Virus record (IMG/VR): IMGVR_UViG_3300025467_000009
Coordinates: 1-64,000 of that record
DNA: 64,000 nt
Reading direction: 5' to 3' (one strand)
Origin: a virus
Shown: positions 50,844 to 60,337 of the stretch, piece by piece
Position numbering within the stretch: position 1 is the first letter of the stretch
How the letters are laid out: every line of letters begins with the position of its first letter
Position numbers and translations under genes: made by a program
The notes under the pieces: model-generated
The model's database searches: none
What the model saw: the letters and a program-made list of their open reading frames with translations, nothing else
Told to the model about the DNA's origin: nothing

Positions 50844-53800
50844 TGCAAAGCATATACGGAGACTCAAAAGCCGTACTTAAAGATGGTATAGTATTAGATA
50901 GCGGTAGTAAAAGAGCTCTTACTATCAATATAAAAATTACTCAAGTAAGTAGTAATTATGCCTATGGTGTTTACCGTTATTACGGTTATTTAATTAAAGG
51001 TATATTCCCAGCCTCTCAAAGAGTATATCAAAATGGTATACTTTACCCTACCCAAACTATTCGTAATCTTGTAGCAAATGTTTTTGTTACAACTTCTGCA
51101 CCAAGTAAAGTTTTTAGATTACTCCCACCTACCCTTGGCAATACCTATGTTTATATTACCAACCTTTTTAATAGAGGCAGTAATTTACTCTTCCCAGTTA
51201 GAATCCAACAACGTTCGGTCAGTGCTTCAAATATTAGTGTAGCTGCTCCCGTACAAAAAACTACAAGTAAAGTAATTACAGCAATACAAGGGTATGCAAG
51301 TAGTGCCCTAGAAGGTATTCAGAGATATATTGGTAACTTTCAATTAGTTGGAGAACAAATATCTAATTCATTTAAAGGTGGATTGGAATACTACTACCCT
51401 ACAATACAAACCGGACTTAACAGAACAGTTTATGCTTCCCAAATTGGAGCGGCCGGTATAAGAAGATTAAAATCATTTTTTATCTTTTCACAACAAACTT
51501 CTGGAAGTATTGCACTTGAAGGTATTGGACGTAACTGGACTCTTGGTAACCAAATTTCTGCTGCCTTTAAAGGTGGAACTGCTTACTATATAGTTCCTAT
51601 TATTTATACACTTTATAAGTTAATAAATGCTGTAAATGTTGGTGCAGCTAGTGTACAAAAGACTAGAACTGCATTTATTAAAGTCCTTCAAACTTCAGCA
51701 AGTATTGCACTAGATGGGGTTACTAGAGCTAACTTTAATCTTGGTGTATATATCACCAATGCTTTTAACCGTGGCTCAGCATACCTTCCTTCTCCACAAC
51801 CACCAATTTCACTTCCTAAGTCTGCTATTGCCTCTGTTATTGGTGCAGCTAGAACTTCTAAAGCAATAAGTAAAAATGTAACTATAGTTAGAGTTAACAC
51901 TTCTTACTTTATTGAAAATATTAATAGAGTAGTTAAGTATACCGGTCGCCAAATCTCCCAAGCATTATTTGGTGGTGAAACACTATTCCCATCACAAAGA
52001 ACTTTAAATAGAACAGCAGTTGCATCCTTTACTGGAACTATTTATGTAAAAGCTTCATTTATCAAACTACCAAAATTAATTTCAGTTGTACAAGTTAGTG
52101 CTCAAAGTTTACAATACTTAAGAATTAAAAAAGTTCAAGCTTTACTTACAAATACTGCTTTTGCTTTAAGACCACCAATTGTTAGAGTTAGGCTTATAAA
52201 TGCAGTTCAAGTTAATATAAGTAGGGCTGTTAAGTTAGTTTTTAAAGGTAAGTTTGCTTCTGTCACTCAATTTAATAGTGCTAGTCTTATAAGAACTACT
52301 TTCAGAAGTAGAAACTACAATGCAACTCAAGTTGGTGTTGGTGTAATACACTATATTAGAGGAAGAAATATAAAAGCTGTTTCTACTAATGCAGCTAAGT
52401 CTCTTAAAAGTATAAGTAAATTAATTCGTGTTTCAAAAACTAATACTTCTTATGCTATTAAAGTATTCAACCCAGTTAAAAGAATTTCAGTAACACAAAT
52501 AAGAAGTTCTTACTTTATTAAAGTACACAATCCAATTCGTGCAGTTAAAGTTACCTTAATTAATACTGCTAGTGTATTTAAACAAAGAACAGATTTCAGA
52601 AATATAACAGTTACTTTATTCAATATTGCTAAACCTCGTTATTCTAGAAATAAGATGATATATTCTACTACTTTAAGTAGTTCTAAGCTTCGTACAGTTA
52701 GAACAAAGAATATTTATGCTTCATTAAATAATATTGCTAAAGTTTCTACAACAAGAGTTAAAACTGTTAGAGCAACATTAATTAATATAGCACCACCTAG
52801 ATATATTACTAGGGGTAAAGCAGTTTCTCCTGCAACATCAATTAATATAACTAAAAATTATAGACGTAAAGCACTTCTTAGATTCCCAACCGCTGTAGAA
52901 GTTTTCTATTTTGGTGATTTCAGAAACTTTCAAAAAGATACCGGTAAGGCTGTAATTTTATATTCTGCTAAAGTTTTAAAAAGTTCTCAGTTTTTTAGAA
53001 AAGTATCAGTTACTAGAATAAACACAGCCTCATTGCTTAGAATTGCAAACAGAGTACGTAAAGCTCAAGCCACTTTAGTTAATTCAAGTAGATCTATTAC
53101 TGTAAGAATTAGAAATATTAGAGTTACTCAACTTAATATTCCAAGAATATATAAAGTTCAACTTAAAAATATAAAGGTACTTAATGTTAATTCTTCTTTC
53201 TTAAGAAGAAATCAACTTAAAGTTATTAGAGCAACAAATATTTCTATACCTAGAATTACAACTACTCGCAGTAAAAAAGTTAGGGTATTACAAACTAATG
53301 TTTCTAGGTTTAGTGTAGTTAAAGTTCGTAGAGTATTTTCTGCAGTACAAGTTAATAGTTCTAAAGTTCAGTATGTTAGAAGTCGTAACATTAGAGCAAC
53401 TCAAGTTAGAACTTCTATAAATACTAATACTAAACATCGTGTAAGATATGTTAAAGCTCTACTAACTAACACTTCTTACTTTATGAGAATTAGACATTAC
53501 AACCGAAAGGCAACCGCTAATCAAGTTGTTGGTGCAACTGTTACTAGAACTCACCAATACCGTAGAAATGTTAAAGTTACTACTTCTTACTCTATTGGTA
53601 CTAATCGTAGTGTTAACTATATTAGAAAAGCTAAAGCAACTTCTGTAGGTTCAATTACTTCTAGAAAATATCTTGGAAAACACTTAGGTATTCAAGTAGA
53701 AGCCATTTACCGCATGGCTCAAAATATTATTACTAAGCTTAACATTCCAGTAATAAGTAATATTTCTAGGAAGCAAGGAATTACAACTAAGATTAACATT

Positions 53801-53974
53801 CCGGTTATTTCTAGAGCATCTAATCAACAACTTAATATTAGTGACCAATGGACCACACCTAATAATGGTGAATCTGTACCTGGAGACGGACCTGTTATCT
53901 ATGATGAAGGCCCAGTAGATTATTCAGAAACCAATGATGAACTGGGTTTTGATACTATTCCTGAACCCAAGTAA
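50843..53974 (+). CDS. Basic 18-residue repeat protein, 1043 aa, unknown
   Basis: The first 300 residues contain longer, looser repeats (IKITQVSSNYAYG, FKGGLEYYYPT). From about residue 400 a strong repeat appears, [IV]-[RK]-[VA]-T-x-x-N-[IT]-[AS] or similar followed by a turn and Arg/Lys-rich linker: VKVTLINTA, ITVTLFNIA, VRATLINIA, IRVTQLNIP, each about 18 residues apart. The protein is very basic until the acidic last 60 residues. The pattern suggests a beta-solenoid. I know no family. It may be a long fibre or stalk. Overlaps its neighbour by one base. Confidence 0.65.
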   Translation: MQSIYGDSKAVLKDGIVLDSGSKRALTINIKITQVSSNYAYGVYRYYGYLIKGIFPASQRVYQNGILYPTQTIRNLVANVFVTTSAPSKVFRLLPPTLGNTYVYITNLFNRGSNLLFPVRIQQRSVSASNISVAAPVQKTTSKVITAIQGYASSALEGIQRYIGNFQLVGEQISNSFKGGLEYYYPTIQTGLNRTVYASQIGAAGIRRLKSFFIFSQQTSGSIALEGIGRNWTLGNQISAAFKGGTAYYIVPIIYTLYKLINAVNVGAASVQKTRTAFIKVLQTSASIALDGVTRANFNLGVYITNAFNRGSAYLPSPQPPISLPKSAIASVIGAARTSKAISKNVTIVRVNTSYFIENINRVVKYTGRQISQALFGGETLFPSQRTLNRTAVASFTGTIYVKASFIKLPKLISVVQVSAQSLQYLRIKKVQALLTNTAFALRPPIVRVRLINAVQVNISRAVKLVFKGKFASVTQFNSASLIRTTFRSRNYNATQVGVGVIHYIRGRNIKAVSTNAAKSLKSISKLIRVSKTNTSYAIKVFNPVKRISVTQIRSSYFIKVHNPIRAVKVTLINTASVFKQRTDFRNITVTLFNIAKPRYSRNKMIYSTTLSSSKLRTVRTKNIYASLNNIAKVSTTRVKTVRATLINIAPPRYITRGKAVSPATSINITKNYRRKALLRFPTAVEVFYFGDFRNFQKDTGKAVILYSAKVLKSSQFFRKVSVTRINTASLLRIANRVRKAQATLVNSSRSITVRIRNIRVTQLNIPRIYKVQLKNIKVLNVNSSFLRRNQLKVIRATNISIPRITTTRSKKVRVLQTNVSRFSVVKVRRVFSAVQVNSSKVQYVRSRNIRATQVRTSINTNTKHRVRYVKALLTNTSYFMRIRHYNRKATANQVVGATVTRTHQYRRNVKVTTSYSIGTNRSVNYIRKAKATSVGSITSRKYLGKHLGIQVEAIYRMAQNIITKLNIPVISNISRKQGITTKINIPVISRASNQQLNISDQWTTPNNGESVPGDGPVIYDEGPVDYSETNDELGFDTIPEPK
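52030..53820 (+). repeat. Array of about 18-residue basic beta repeats within a gene
   Basis: Consecutive coding repeats 18-20 codons long (boundaries approximate), with the [IV]-[RK]-x-[TL]-x-x-N core. DNA copies differ widely, so selection acts on the protein. A more irregular version extends upstream into the 51000s. Confidence 0.6.
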
Positions 53975-54019
53975 AATGTACTAGAACTAAAAACTCATTT
54001 AAGGAACATAGGAGATATT

Positions 54020-54511
54020 ATGACTGATGTAAGACAAACAATTGTAGATTGGGCCAAGTGGTCAGCTGCAAACCACGCAAAATTTAATTACACTGAAGGT
54101 CCTTTACGCATGACCAATATTGGAAGGCCTGGTGCATTACCAGTAAATTCTGATTGTTCTGCTTTTGTAACTCTTTGCTATAACTGGGCCGGTGCACCAG
54201 ATCCAAATGGTCAAAGTTACAACCACACAGGATACACAGGAACACTACTTTCTCATGGTAAAAAGATTGCACTTAAGGATGTTCTTCCTGGAGATGTTAT
54301 TGTTTATGGTCCTGGGACCGGTGAACACACTGCTCTAATTGTAGATGTAACAGGTCCTAATGCAACCAATCCATTGACTATTTCAATGGGACAACAAGGT
54401 GACCCATCTTATGTTCACGTTAACCAAGATGGCCGTAAGCCTCAAACTTATCTTCGTTTTAACACTAGTGCTATTAACGCACATTCTTCACACACTCCAC
54501 AAACAAAGTAG
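54020..54511 (+). CDS. NlpC/P60 cell-wall peptidase
   Basis: 163 residues. SDCSAFVTLCYNWAGAPDPNG supplies the Cys (near residue 45), VLPGDVIVYG and GEHTALIVDV supply the His, both in the order of NlpC/P60 peptidases. The GYTGTLL stretch is usual in endolysins of actinophages. It would cut peptidoglycan stems. It could be the lysin or a tail-associated hydrolase; its place among fibre genes favours the tail, its fold the endolysin. No signal peptide. AGGAG upstream. Confidence 0.85.
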   Translation: MTDVRQTIVDWAKWSAANHAKFNYTEGPLRMTNIGRPGALPVNSDCSAFVTLCYNWAGAPDPNGQSYNHTGYTGTLLSHGKKIALKDVLPGDVIVYGPGTGEHTALIVDVTGPNATNPLTISMGQQGDPSYVHVNQDGRKPQTYLRFNTSAINAHSSHTPQTK

Positions 54512-54517
54512 GACTAA

Positions 54518-55633
54518 ATGGCTGGCCCTTACGGACAAAGACTTCGTTATAATTTTATAACAGGAACCATTAGTGGTATTAGTGCTGGTAATGTTATTAC
54601 CTTTTCAACAACTGGGGCACTAGGACCAAGCATAATTACTAGTGGTACAAATTACTTACCACTAACAATTAACCCTGCCACCTATGGTAGTACAGCCGCA
54701 AGTGAAATTGTTTATGTTTTTAGTTACACTGGTGGTAGTACAGCAACTTGTGCCCGTGCTCAAGAAGGTACTGCTAATGGTGGTAGTTGGGCAAATGGTA
54801 CAGTATATGCTCACGGTGCAACACCACAAGACTTTGGTCTAACCAATATGGTTGCAAATGGTGACATGCCTACTCCTATGGGTGATATGTACATGTTAGT
54901 ATCAAGTGGTACAGCAAGTCCATCAACTACAACTGCAGTATGGAGTATGTACACCCCTGGTACTATGCTTTCAGGTTTCCTTACTGGCCCTGGAGTTACC
55001 ATAAGTGGTAAACAAATTACCAGTAACATTCCAGCAGCTCAAGTTAGTGGGGTACTAGGAACTACTTATGGTGTTCAAGTACCTGCAACAACCCTTTCAG
55101 GAAACGCAACTACTAGTTTTCAAGTTCCCGGTAGTCAAGTATTTGGACCACTTTCTGCAAGTGGTGTAACTGGTGCACTTAACCAAGCTACAATTTCTGG
55201 TAATGCAATAACAGGAACTATTTCAGGTTCTCAAATTACAGGTATACTTAGTGGTGGGGTAGTAATTCCTGCAAGTACAGTTTCTGGAACACTTAATGGT
55301 CCTAACATTGCACTTTCAGTTGCCAATGTTACTTATGGATTAACTACAGTTACAGGGACAACTTACACAGTTCAATTGACTGATGCCGCAAACATTATTC
55401 AAATGCAAAATACTGCAACTGCAACTGTTACATTACCAACAGGTATTTTTGCTACTGGTCAACAAACAAGTATACTTCGTCAAAATACCGGGGCAGTTCT
55501 TTTCACTAGTTCAGGAACATTAATTTCTACAGGTGCAACTGCATCAAGTCCTGCAATGAGAGCTCAATATTCAGTTGCTACAGCAATTTATTTAGGAACC
55601 AACACTTGGTTGGTAACCGGAGATGTTGCCTAG
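54518..55633 (+). CDS. Tail fibre with SG/TG repeat stalk, 371 aa
   Basis: N-terminal attachment domain (MAGPYGQRLRYNFITGTISGI, then ARAQEGTANGGSWANGTVYAH, ATPQDFGLTNMVANGDMP). Residues 160-270 are a repeated S-G-x-x-[IV]-T-G / V-P-x-S-x-x-x-G stalk (SGSQITGILSGGVVIPASTV), typical of trimeric beta-helical fibre shafts. The end is a small cap domain. A fibre or baseplate spike role is likely. Confidence 0.7.
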   Translation: MAGPYGQRLRYNFITGTISGISAGNVITFSTTGALGPSIITSGTNYLPLTINPATYGSTAASEIVYVFSYTGGSTATCARAQEGTANGGSWANGTVYAHGATPQDFGLTNMVANGDMPTPMGDMYMLVSSGTASPSTTTAVWSMYTPGTMLSGFLTGPGVTISGKQITSNIPAAQVSGVLGTTYGVQVPATTLSGNATTSFQVPGSQVFGPLSASGVTGALNQATISGNAITGTISGSQITGILSGGVVIPASTVSGTLNGPNIALSVANVTYGLTTVTGTTYTVQLTDAANIIQMQNTATATVTLPTGIFATGQQTSILRQNTGAVLFTSSGTLISTGATASSPAMRAQYSVATAIYLGTNTWLVTGDVA

Positions 55634-55635
55634 TC

Positions 55636-57501
55636 ATGATTCCTGGGGTAATTGCATCTTCTTGGCGACTTACTGGTCCCTTAGCAATAATTACCAGTAA
55701 TGTAACTACAAGACTTTACACTGGGAAAACTACAAATTTTGGTTATGTAAGTGCTACAGGTGGTAGTACAGTTTATAGTTTTAGTTCTACAGCACTCCCC
55801 ACAGGATTAACACTTAATGCAAGTACAGGTTACCTTTCTGGTAATATAACAGCAGCAACTGGTAGTTATACAGTTACTTTTACTGTAACAGATATCAGTA
55901 CAAGTTTTACTAAACAAGGTTCTGTTACATTTACAGTTACAACAGCACTTGCACTTTCTACCGCAAGTCTTAATACTTCAGGTTCTATAGGAACTCCATA
56001 TAGTAGTTCTATTACAGCAACAGGTGGTGCAGGAAGTTATGTGTATTCAGTTAATTCTGGTAGTTTACCTAATGGACTTACTTTAAATACTAGTACAGGT
56101 GCAATAACAGGAACCCCAACTACAGGTGGAACAAGCACTGTAACCTTTAAAGTAGTTGATGCAGACAGTAACCAAGTTACATCTAGTTCGGTTACTTTCT
56201 CAATTACTGTAACATTAACTGTAAGTGACAGTGATGGTTCAGGAACTATTGTTAAAACTGATGGTGCCAGTATGGGAACCATTAGTGCAACTGGTGGAAC
56301 TGGTCCTTACACTTATTCCTATGCTGGTAATTTGCCTACAGGAACTAGTTTTGGAGCATCTTACCCAAGTTATGGAAGTAGTGGTTCTATTACAGGAACT
56401 GTTGCAACTGCTGGTGCAGGTGGTACATTTACAGTTACTTTTTATGCCAAAGATTCACTTGGTAACACAGGGCAAACTACTGTTACATATTCTGTTACAG
56501 GTGTTGCTCCAAATGCAGTTACAGGACTTACTGCCACTGTAACAAACTCTACTACTGTTGCTTTAAGTTGGAGTCTACCTACAGGTGGAGGTCCAATTAA
56601 TAGTATTAGTATATCTAGTACACCTTCTATATCATTGAGTTACAGTACTACAAGTACTTCAACAAGTGCAAGTGTAACTGGAAGTTTTGTTCCAGGGACT
56701 TCTTATACCTTTACTGTTACTACTACTAATGGTACAGGTTCTGCAAATGCTACAAGTAATAATGTAACTCCAGCAGCTACAACACTTACTGTTAACTATA
56801 TTGTAGTGGGTGGTGGAGGTGGTGGTGGTTGGTATACAGGTGGTGGAGCAGGTCAAGTTGTAACTGGTTCAACTTCTGTTACTCTTGGAAATGCCATCTC
56901 TATTAGTACGGGTGCTGGTGGAACTTATATTGGCGGACAAAATGGCGGTAATGCAGGCTCTGCAACAGTAGTTACTGGCGGTATAGTTTCCACTGCAGGT
57001 GGTGGTAATGGTGGAGCTTCTGGATCACCAGGCACTGGTAATAAAGGCTCTGGTGGTAGCAGCGGTAATGGTTATAGTGGTGGAGCAGGAGCTAGTTATC
57101 GAGGCGGTGGAGGTGCTGGTGCTGCTGGCAATGGTGCAGCTGGTACAGGTACTACTACGGGGAATAGTATTGGTGGTAATGGTGGGGCATACTGGGGAAG
57201 TATTTACATTTCTTTTGCAGGTGGAGGAACTTATTTGCCAATTGGTTATGGTGGTGAAGGTCACGGTACAGCCGCTAACGGTAATGGTAATGGCAATAAT
57301 GGTGGTTCTTATGGTGGTGGAGGTGCTTGGGAACAACAAGGCAGTGGTGGTATGGTAGCATTCTGGTGGTCATCAAGTAATTACCCAGGAACTCCAAGTA
57401 CTACTGGTGTAGAATTTGCTGGAACAGATGCTTCAGGAAATGTTATTTATATATGGGGTTCTGGTAGTACCGGTGGTAGCAGTGGGACAATTACTTTTTA
57501 A
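55636..57501 (+). CDS. Ig-like + FN3 + glycine-rich adhesin, 621 aa
   Basis: The start at 55636 (two bases after the previous stop) is preferred to 55606, which overlaps the fibre gene. Three putative Ig (He_PIG-like) domains appear: LPTGLTLNASTGYLSG, LPNGLTLNTSTGAITG, LPTGTSFGAS..., with extra SVTFTV strands, then an FN3 domain (APNAVTGLTATVTNSTTVALSW) and a Gly-rich tip (IVVGGGGGGGWYTGGGAG). This combination is common in proteins adhering to carbohydrate surfaces. The tip resembles those of the other cassettes. Confidence 0.75.
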   Translation: MIPGVIASSWRLTGPLAIITSNVTTRLYTGKTTNFGYVSATGGSTVYSFSSTALPTGLTLNASTGYLSGNITAATGSYTVTFTVTDISTSFTKQGSVTFTVTTALALSTASLNTSGSIGTPYSSSITATGGAGSYVYSVNSGSLPNGLTLNTSTGAITGTPTTGGTSTVTFKVVDADSNQVTSSSVTFSITVTLTVSDSDGSGTIVKTDGASMGTISATGGTGPYTYSYAGNLPTGTSFGASYPSYGSSGSITGTVATAGAGGTFTVTFYAKDSLGNTGQTTVTYSVTGVAPNAVTGLTATVTNSTTVALSWSLPTGGGPINSISISSTPSISLSYSTTSTSTSASVTGSFVPGTSYTFTVTTTNGTGSANATSNNVTPAATTLTVNYIVVGGGGGGGWYTGGGAGQVVTGSTSVTLGNAISISTGAGGTYIGGQNGGNAGSATVVTGGIVSTAGGGNGGASGSPGTGNKGSGGSSGNGYSGGAGASYRGGGGAGAAGNGAAGTGTTTGNSIGGNGGAYWGSIYISFAGGGTYLPIGYGGEGHGTAANGNGNGNNGGSYGGGGAWEQQGSGGMVAFWWSSSNYPGTPSTTGVEFAGTDASGNVIYIWGSGSTGGSSGTITF

Positions 57502-57510
57502 GGATAAAAT

Positions 57511-58377
57511 ATGAGACCAAGACCCGTACCTCAATATGCAATTGAACCAGTTGGAATTATGATTTATTCTAACGGTGTACTTATTGACCCTGATAACGAT
57601 ATTGTCACACTTACAATGGTAAATACAGACAATAATACAACTGTTATTCCTAGCGGTACACTTGCCACCCGTGAAAGTGTTGGTCAATATCAGTATACAC
57701 TTACAAGTTCAGAATCTAGTATTCAAGGAAATTACCAAGTAAATTGGTATTACACTGTTAGTGGTAGTGGAAGACAATATCAAGATAATTTGGTGATAAC
57801 TGACCAAATGCCTTATTTCCAAAATTTAACTTACGACCAAAGACAAATAGCCATAGGCATTGCTCACAGAATTGACAAGAGTTTTGACTCAACTCAAGGT
57901 GGGCCTTACTTGCAAGAACTTCAACAAAGTGGTTTTAACTTGTTTGAAGAAGTAGCATACATCATGAGTACAGAAGCACTTGACTATTGCAACTTTGAAT
58001 TCCAACCAATTTTTACACCAGCTTATGAAGTTGGGAATAATGCAATGGCACCATGGCCTTCAACTTACATGGGTGTTCTTGCAACTCAAACATATGCAAA
58101 CTTCTTAAAGCACATTGCTCGTAACTACATTGAACAACCAACACCTGAAGGTATGACAGCGGCTTGGATGAATCGCCGTGACTACTATCAACGTTGGTGG
58201 CAACTTTATGAATTTGAAAAAGAAATTGCAGATAAGCAACTTCGCCAAATGAAGCGTCAATACATGGTTGGTTCTAAGAGAAGTCTTTTGGTTGCTGGTG
58301 GACTTATTCCACGTATGTTTACCAATCCAGCACGTCCTCACTACATGTATGCCTCAGTTAACGCTGGTGGTATTTAA
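57511..58377 (+). CDS. Probable neck/connector protein, 288 aa
   Basis: An N-terminal beta domain of about 100 residues (QYAIEPVGIMIYSNGVLI..., SIQGNYQVNWYYTVSG) is followed by a helical region rich in Arg and aromatic residues (RRDYYQRWWQLYEFEKEIADKQLRQ split as YYQRWW, EFEKEIADKQLRQM). It opens the neck-tail gene group directly before sheath genes, so a head-tail adaptor is likely by position. It overlaps the next ATG (TAATG). Confidence 0.6.
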   Translation: MRPRPVPQYAIEPVGIMIYSNGVLIDPDNDIVTLTMVNTDNNTTVIPSGTLATRESVGQYQYTLTSSESSIQGNYQVNWYYTVSGSGRQYQDNLVITDQMPYFQNLTYDQRQIAIGIAHRIDKSFDSTQGGPYLQELQQSGFNLFEEVAYIMSTEALDYCNFEFQPIFTPAYEVGNNAMAPWPSTYMGVLATQTYANFLKHIARNYIEQPTPEGMTAAWMNRRDYYQRWWQLYEFEKEIADKQLRQMKRQYMVGSKRSLLVAGGLIPRMFTNPARPHYMYASVNAGGI

Positions 58378-59147
58378 TGTCTAATGTCCCTAATGACATT
58401 CCAAATACTTGGGGACTTGGTATTGACCCACAACCTTTGCCGGTACAACCTGCACCTGAACCTTTTGGTCAACTTCCTTACCAACAAGAAAGTCCTTTAC
58501 TAGTAGTAAAGCAAAGAGACCTTTGGGCAGAAATTGACCAACAAAGATTTCATGATGAAACTTTGCAATGGTTTGGCGAAGAGTGCATTGTTAGATTACT
58601 TTGGCGTGCAGAAGATGCAGCCGCTGGATTAGTTACTTACTGCCAGACATGCCAAGTAACTCCAAACCCAACACAACCTAATGCCAATGTTAAAGCAAGA
58701 GCAAGTGCTGTTTACAGACAAAGTGGTAACAGTTATTGCCCTGATTGTTATGGTACTACATTTACAGGTGGTTTTCAACCTATTGCCTATCACCTTTACA
58801 TGTTAGCATCTGATACACCTGATATTCGTAGAAGTATGCAAGTTGGTCAATTCTGGCAACAGAATCCATCTGTTCAATTCTCATGGTATCCACAAATTCG
58901 CCAAGGTGATTTGGTTGTTAGAGTTGAAAATTGGAACGGTAATGTCCCAACTTTTACTTCACAGAGATTTCAAGTAAATAATGTTAATCCAGTTACTATT
59001 CGTACAGGTCCTGGTCCAAGTTCTCAATACCCTTATAGAGTTGGTACTACACAACCTTTTCAGAATACAAATAAAATTGTAAATCAAACTTGTACACTAG
59101 AAGCATTACCACCTGACAGTCCTTACTATTCGGTACCAGTTATATGA
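58377..59147 (+). CDS. Zinc-motif neck or head-closure protein, 256 aa
   Basis: Two Cys pairs (CQTC, CPDCYGTTFTGGF) form a likely zinc site near residues 100-135; the CPDCYG...GG motif recurs in neck/baseplate-side proteins of other large phages. The C-terminal half is strand-rich (QGDLVVRVENWNG). Overlaps both neighbours by ATGA-type junctions. Head closure is inferred from gene order. Confidence 0.6.
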   Translation: MSNVPNDIPNTWGLGIDPQPLPVQPAPEPFGQLPYQQESPLLVVKQRDLWAEIDQQRFHDETLQWFGEECIVRLLWRAEDAAAGLVTYCQTCQVTPNPTQPNANVKARASAVYRQSGNSYCPDCYGTTFTGGFQPIAYHLYMLASDTPDIRRSMQVGQFWQQNPSVQFSWYPQIRQGDLVVRVENWNGNVPTFTSQRFQVNNVNPVTIRTGPGPSSQYPYRVGTTQPFQNTNKIVNQTCTLEALPPDSPYYSVPVI

Positions 59148-59632
59148 AATTACCTGAAAGAGTCACTTACCAAATTTCAAGAAGAGCATTGGAGATTGCC
59201 TATGACAATGCGCCTAAGGATACAGGTTCAGGAGCATCTAGACTTCAAGCAATAAATGCAGAAGGAATGGTTGGTATAAAAGCTCCTGACTACATGGTGG
59301 TTCAAAATTTTGGTGCAAAACCAAGAGTAATGTGGGAACTTTCAGGTAAGGTAATTCCAATTAGGTTACCTTCTGGCCAAATAATTTTTAGGACTGCTAC
59401 TGCTAGTAATATTGGTAAAACTAAAATAGTTTCTCGTGATGAAAAGGGAAGAATTATTAGTACCAAAATTAGTTGGAGGTACCCAGGACTTAAAGGTAGC
59501 CACTTCATTGATAATGCTCTTAAACAAGCATTTAATGAATGGGCAAGAGCTTCATCAGGTGCAGGAGCTATTTCAATGTTAGAAGAGAGCGAAGTCCGTT
59601 TTCTTATAGAGACTATAAAAGAGTTACGCTAA
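59144..59632 (+). CDS. Probable tail-completion (HK97 gp10-like) protein, 162 aa
   Basis: Contains YDNAPKDTGSGASRL, the beginning of the tail-completion family pattern (APxDTG), followed by GIKAPDYMVVQNFGAKPR and IPIRLPSGQIIFR strands. These neck proteins bind portal-proximal connectors and the tail terminator. It overlaps the previous stop by ATGA and the following start by one base. Confidence 0.6.
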   Translation: MKLPERVTYQISRRALEIAYDNAPKDTGSGASRLQAINAEGMVGIKAPDYMVVQNFGAKPRVMWELSGKVIPIRLPSGQIIFRTATASNIGKTKIVSRDEKGRIISTKISWRYPGLKGSHFIDNALKQAFNEWARASSGAGAISMLEESEVRFLIETIKELR

Positions 59633-60285
59633 TGCTTATTACAGGTGTAAAAATTGCAATAGTAGAAGCACTTGTTGCCGGATTTAATGCAATAAATCCT
59701 GCCCCATCAGGTCGTCAAGTTGGTATACCAAGTTCTTCAACTTTAGACCTAACACCAAACTCAGTAACAATTGAGTATCCAAAAGAGATGGCTCACTGGC
59801 CTGCAATCTTTGTCCAGTTCAGGCCTTCTAAGACTCAGTGGAGTGGTCTTTACCCAGACACTTACACTTTACCAAGTGGCCAGTATATCTATGGTGCTCA
59901 AGCCGCACTTATGGATAGAACAGGTTACTTTGAAGGGTCAATTGACCTTCAAGTTCTTGCTTTAACTTCTGAAGAAAGAGACCAATTATGGGATACTTTG
60001 TATAATTTGGTCTTAATGAACCCTGGAAACCCAGGAAGTAATGCATTTTATCAAAGTTTAGCAAACAATAATCTTGTAGGGATGACAATTCTTCAAGGAA
60101 CAGTTCAGACACTAGGAGACACAGTTTCTCCTGGAACACCCTGGAGTCCTGAAGAATTTAGTTATGAATCCTCTGTAAGAATCCAATGTGTAGGTGACTT
60201 CTATGAAAGCAAGTTTGATGTTCTAACACCTACCCTACAAACCGTAGTATTAAGTGGAACACTTTCTTATCAATTTGAAGCTTAA
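59632..60285 (+). CDS. Probable tail terminator/neck protein, 217 aa
   Basis: The start at 59632 overlaps the previous stop (TAATG); an earlier in-frame ATG at 59539 would lie within the neighbour and is rejected. An N-terminal helix (GVKIAIVEALVAGFNAI) and an alternating beta region with EYPKEMAHWPAIFVQF, GSIDLQVLALTSEERDQLWDTL are in the style of tail terminators. It is the last gene before the sheath. Role from position; no domain confirmed. Confidence 0.6.
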   Translation: MLITGVKIAIVEALVAGFNAINPAPSGRQVGIPSSSTLDLTPNSVTIEYPKEMAHWPAIFVQFRPSKTQWSGLYPDTYTLPSGQYIYGAQAALMDRTGYFEGSIDLQVLALTSEERDQLWDTLYNLVLMNPGNPGSNAFYQSLANNNLVGMTILQGTVQTLGDTVSPGTPWSPEEFSYESSVRIQCVGDFYESKFDVLTPTLQTVVLSGTLSYQFEA

Positions 60286-60288
60286 CAT

Positions 60289-60318
60289 TGTAAAAATAAA
60301 AAGATGTCATACTTAGTA
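60289..60318 (+). promoter_or_regulatory. Putative promoter (TGTAAA-N17-CTTAGT) before the sheath gene
   Basis: TGTAAA (60289-60294), 17 bases, CTTAGT ending 60317, preceded by TCATA. An AAGGAG ribosome site follows and the ATG is at 60338. It separates the sheath/tube operon from the neck genes. Confidence 0.55.
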
Positions 60319-60337
60319 CCTGTAAGGAGAATTCTCT

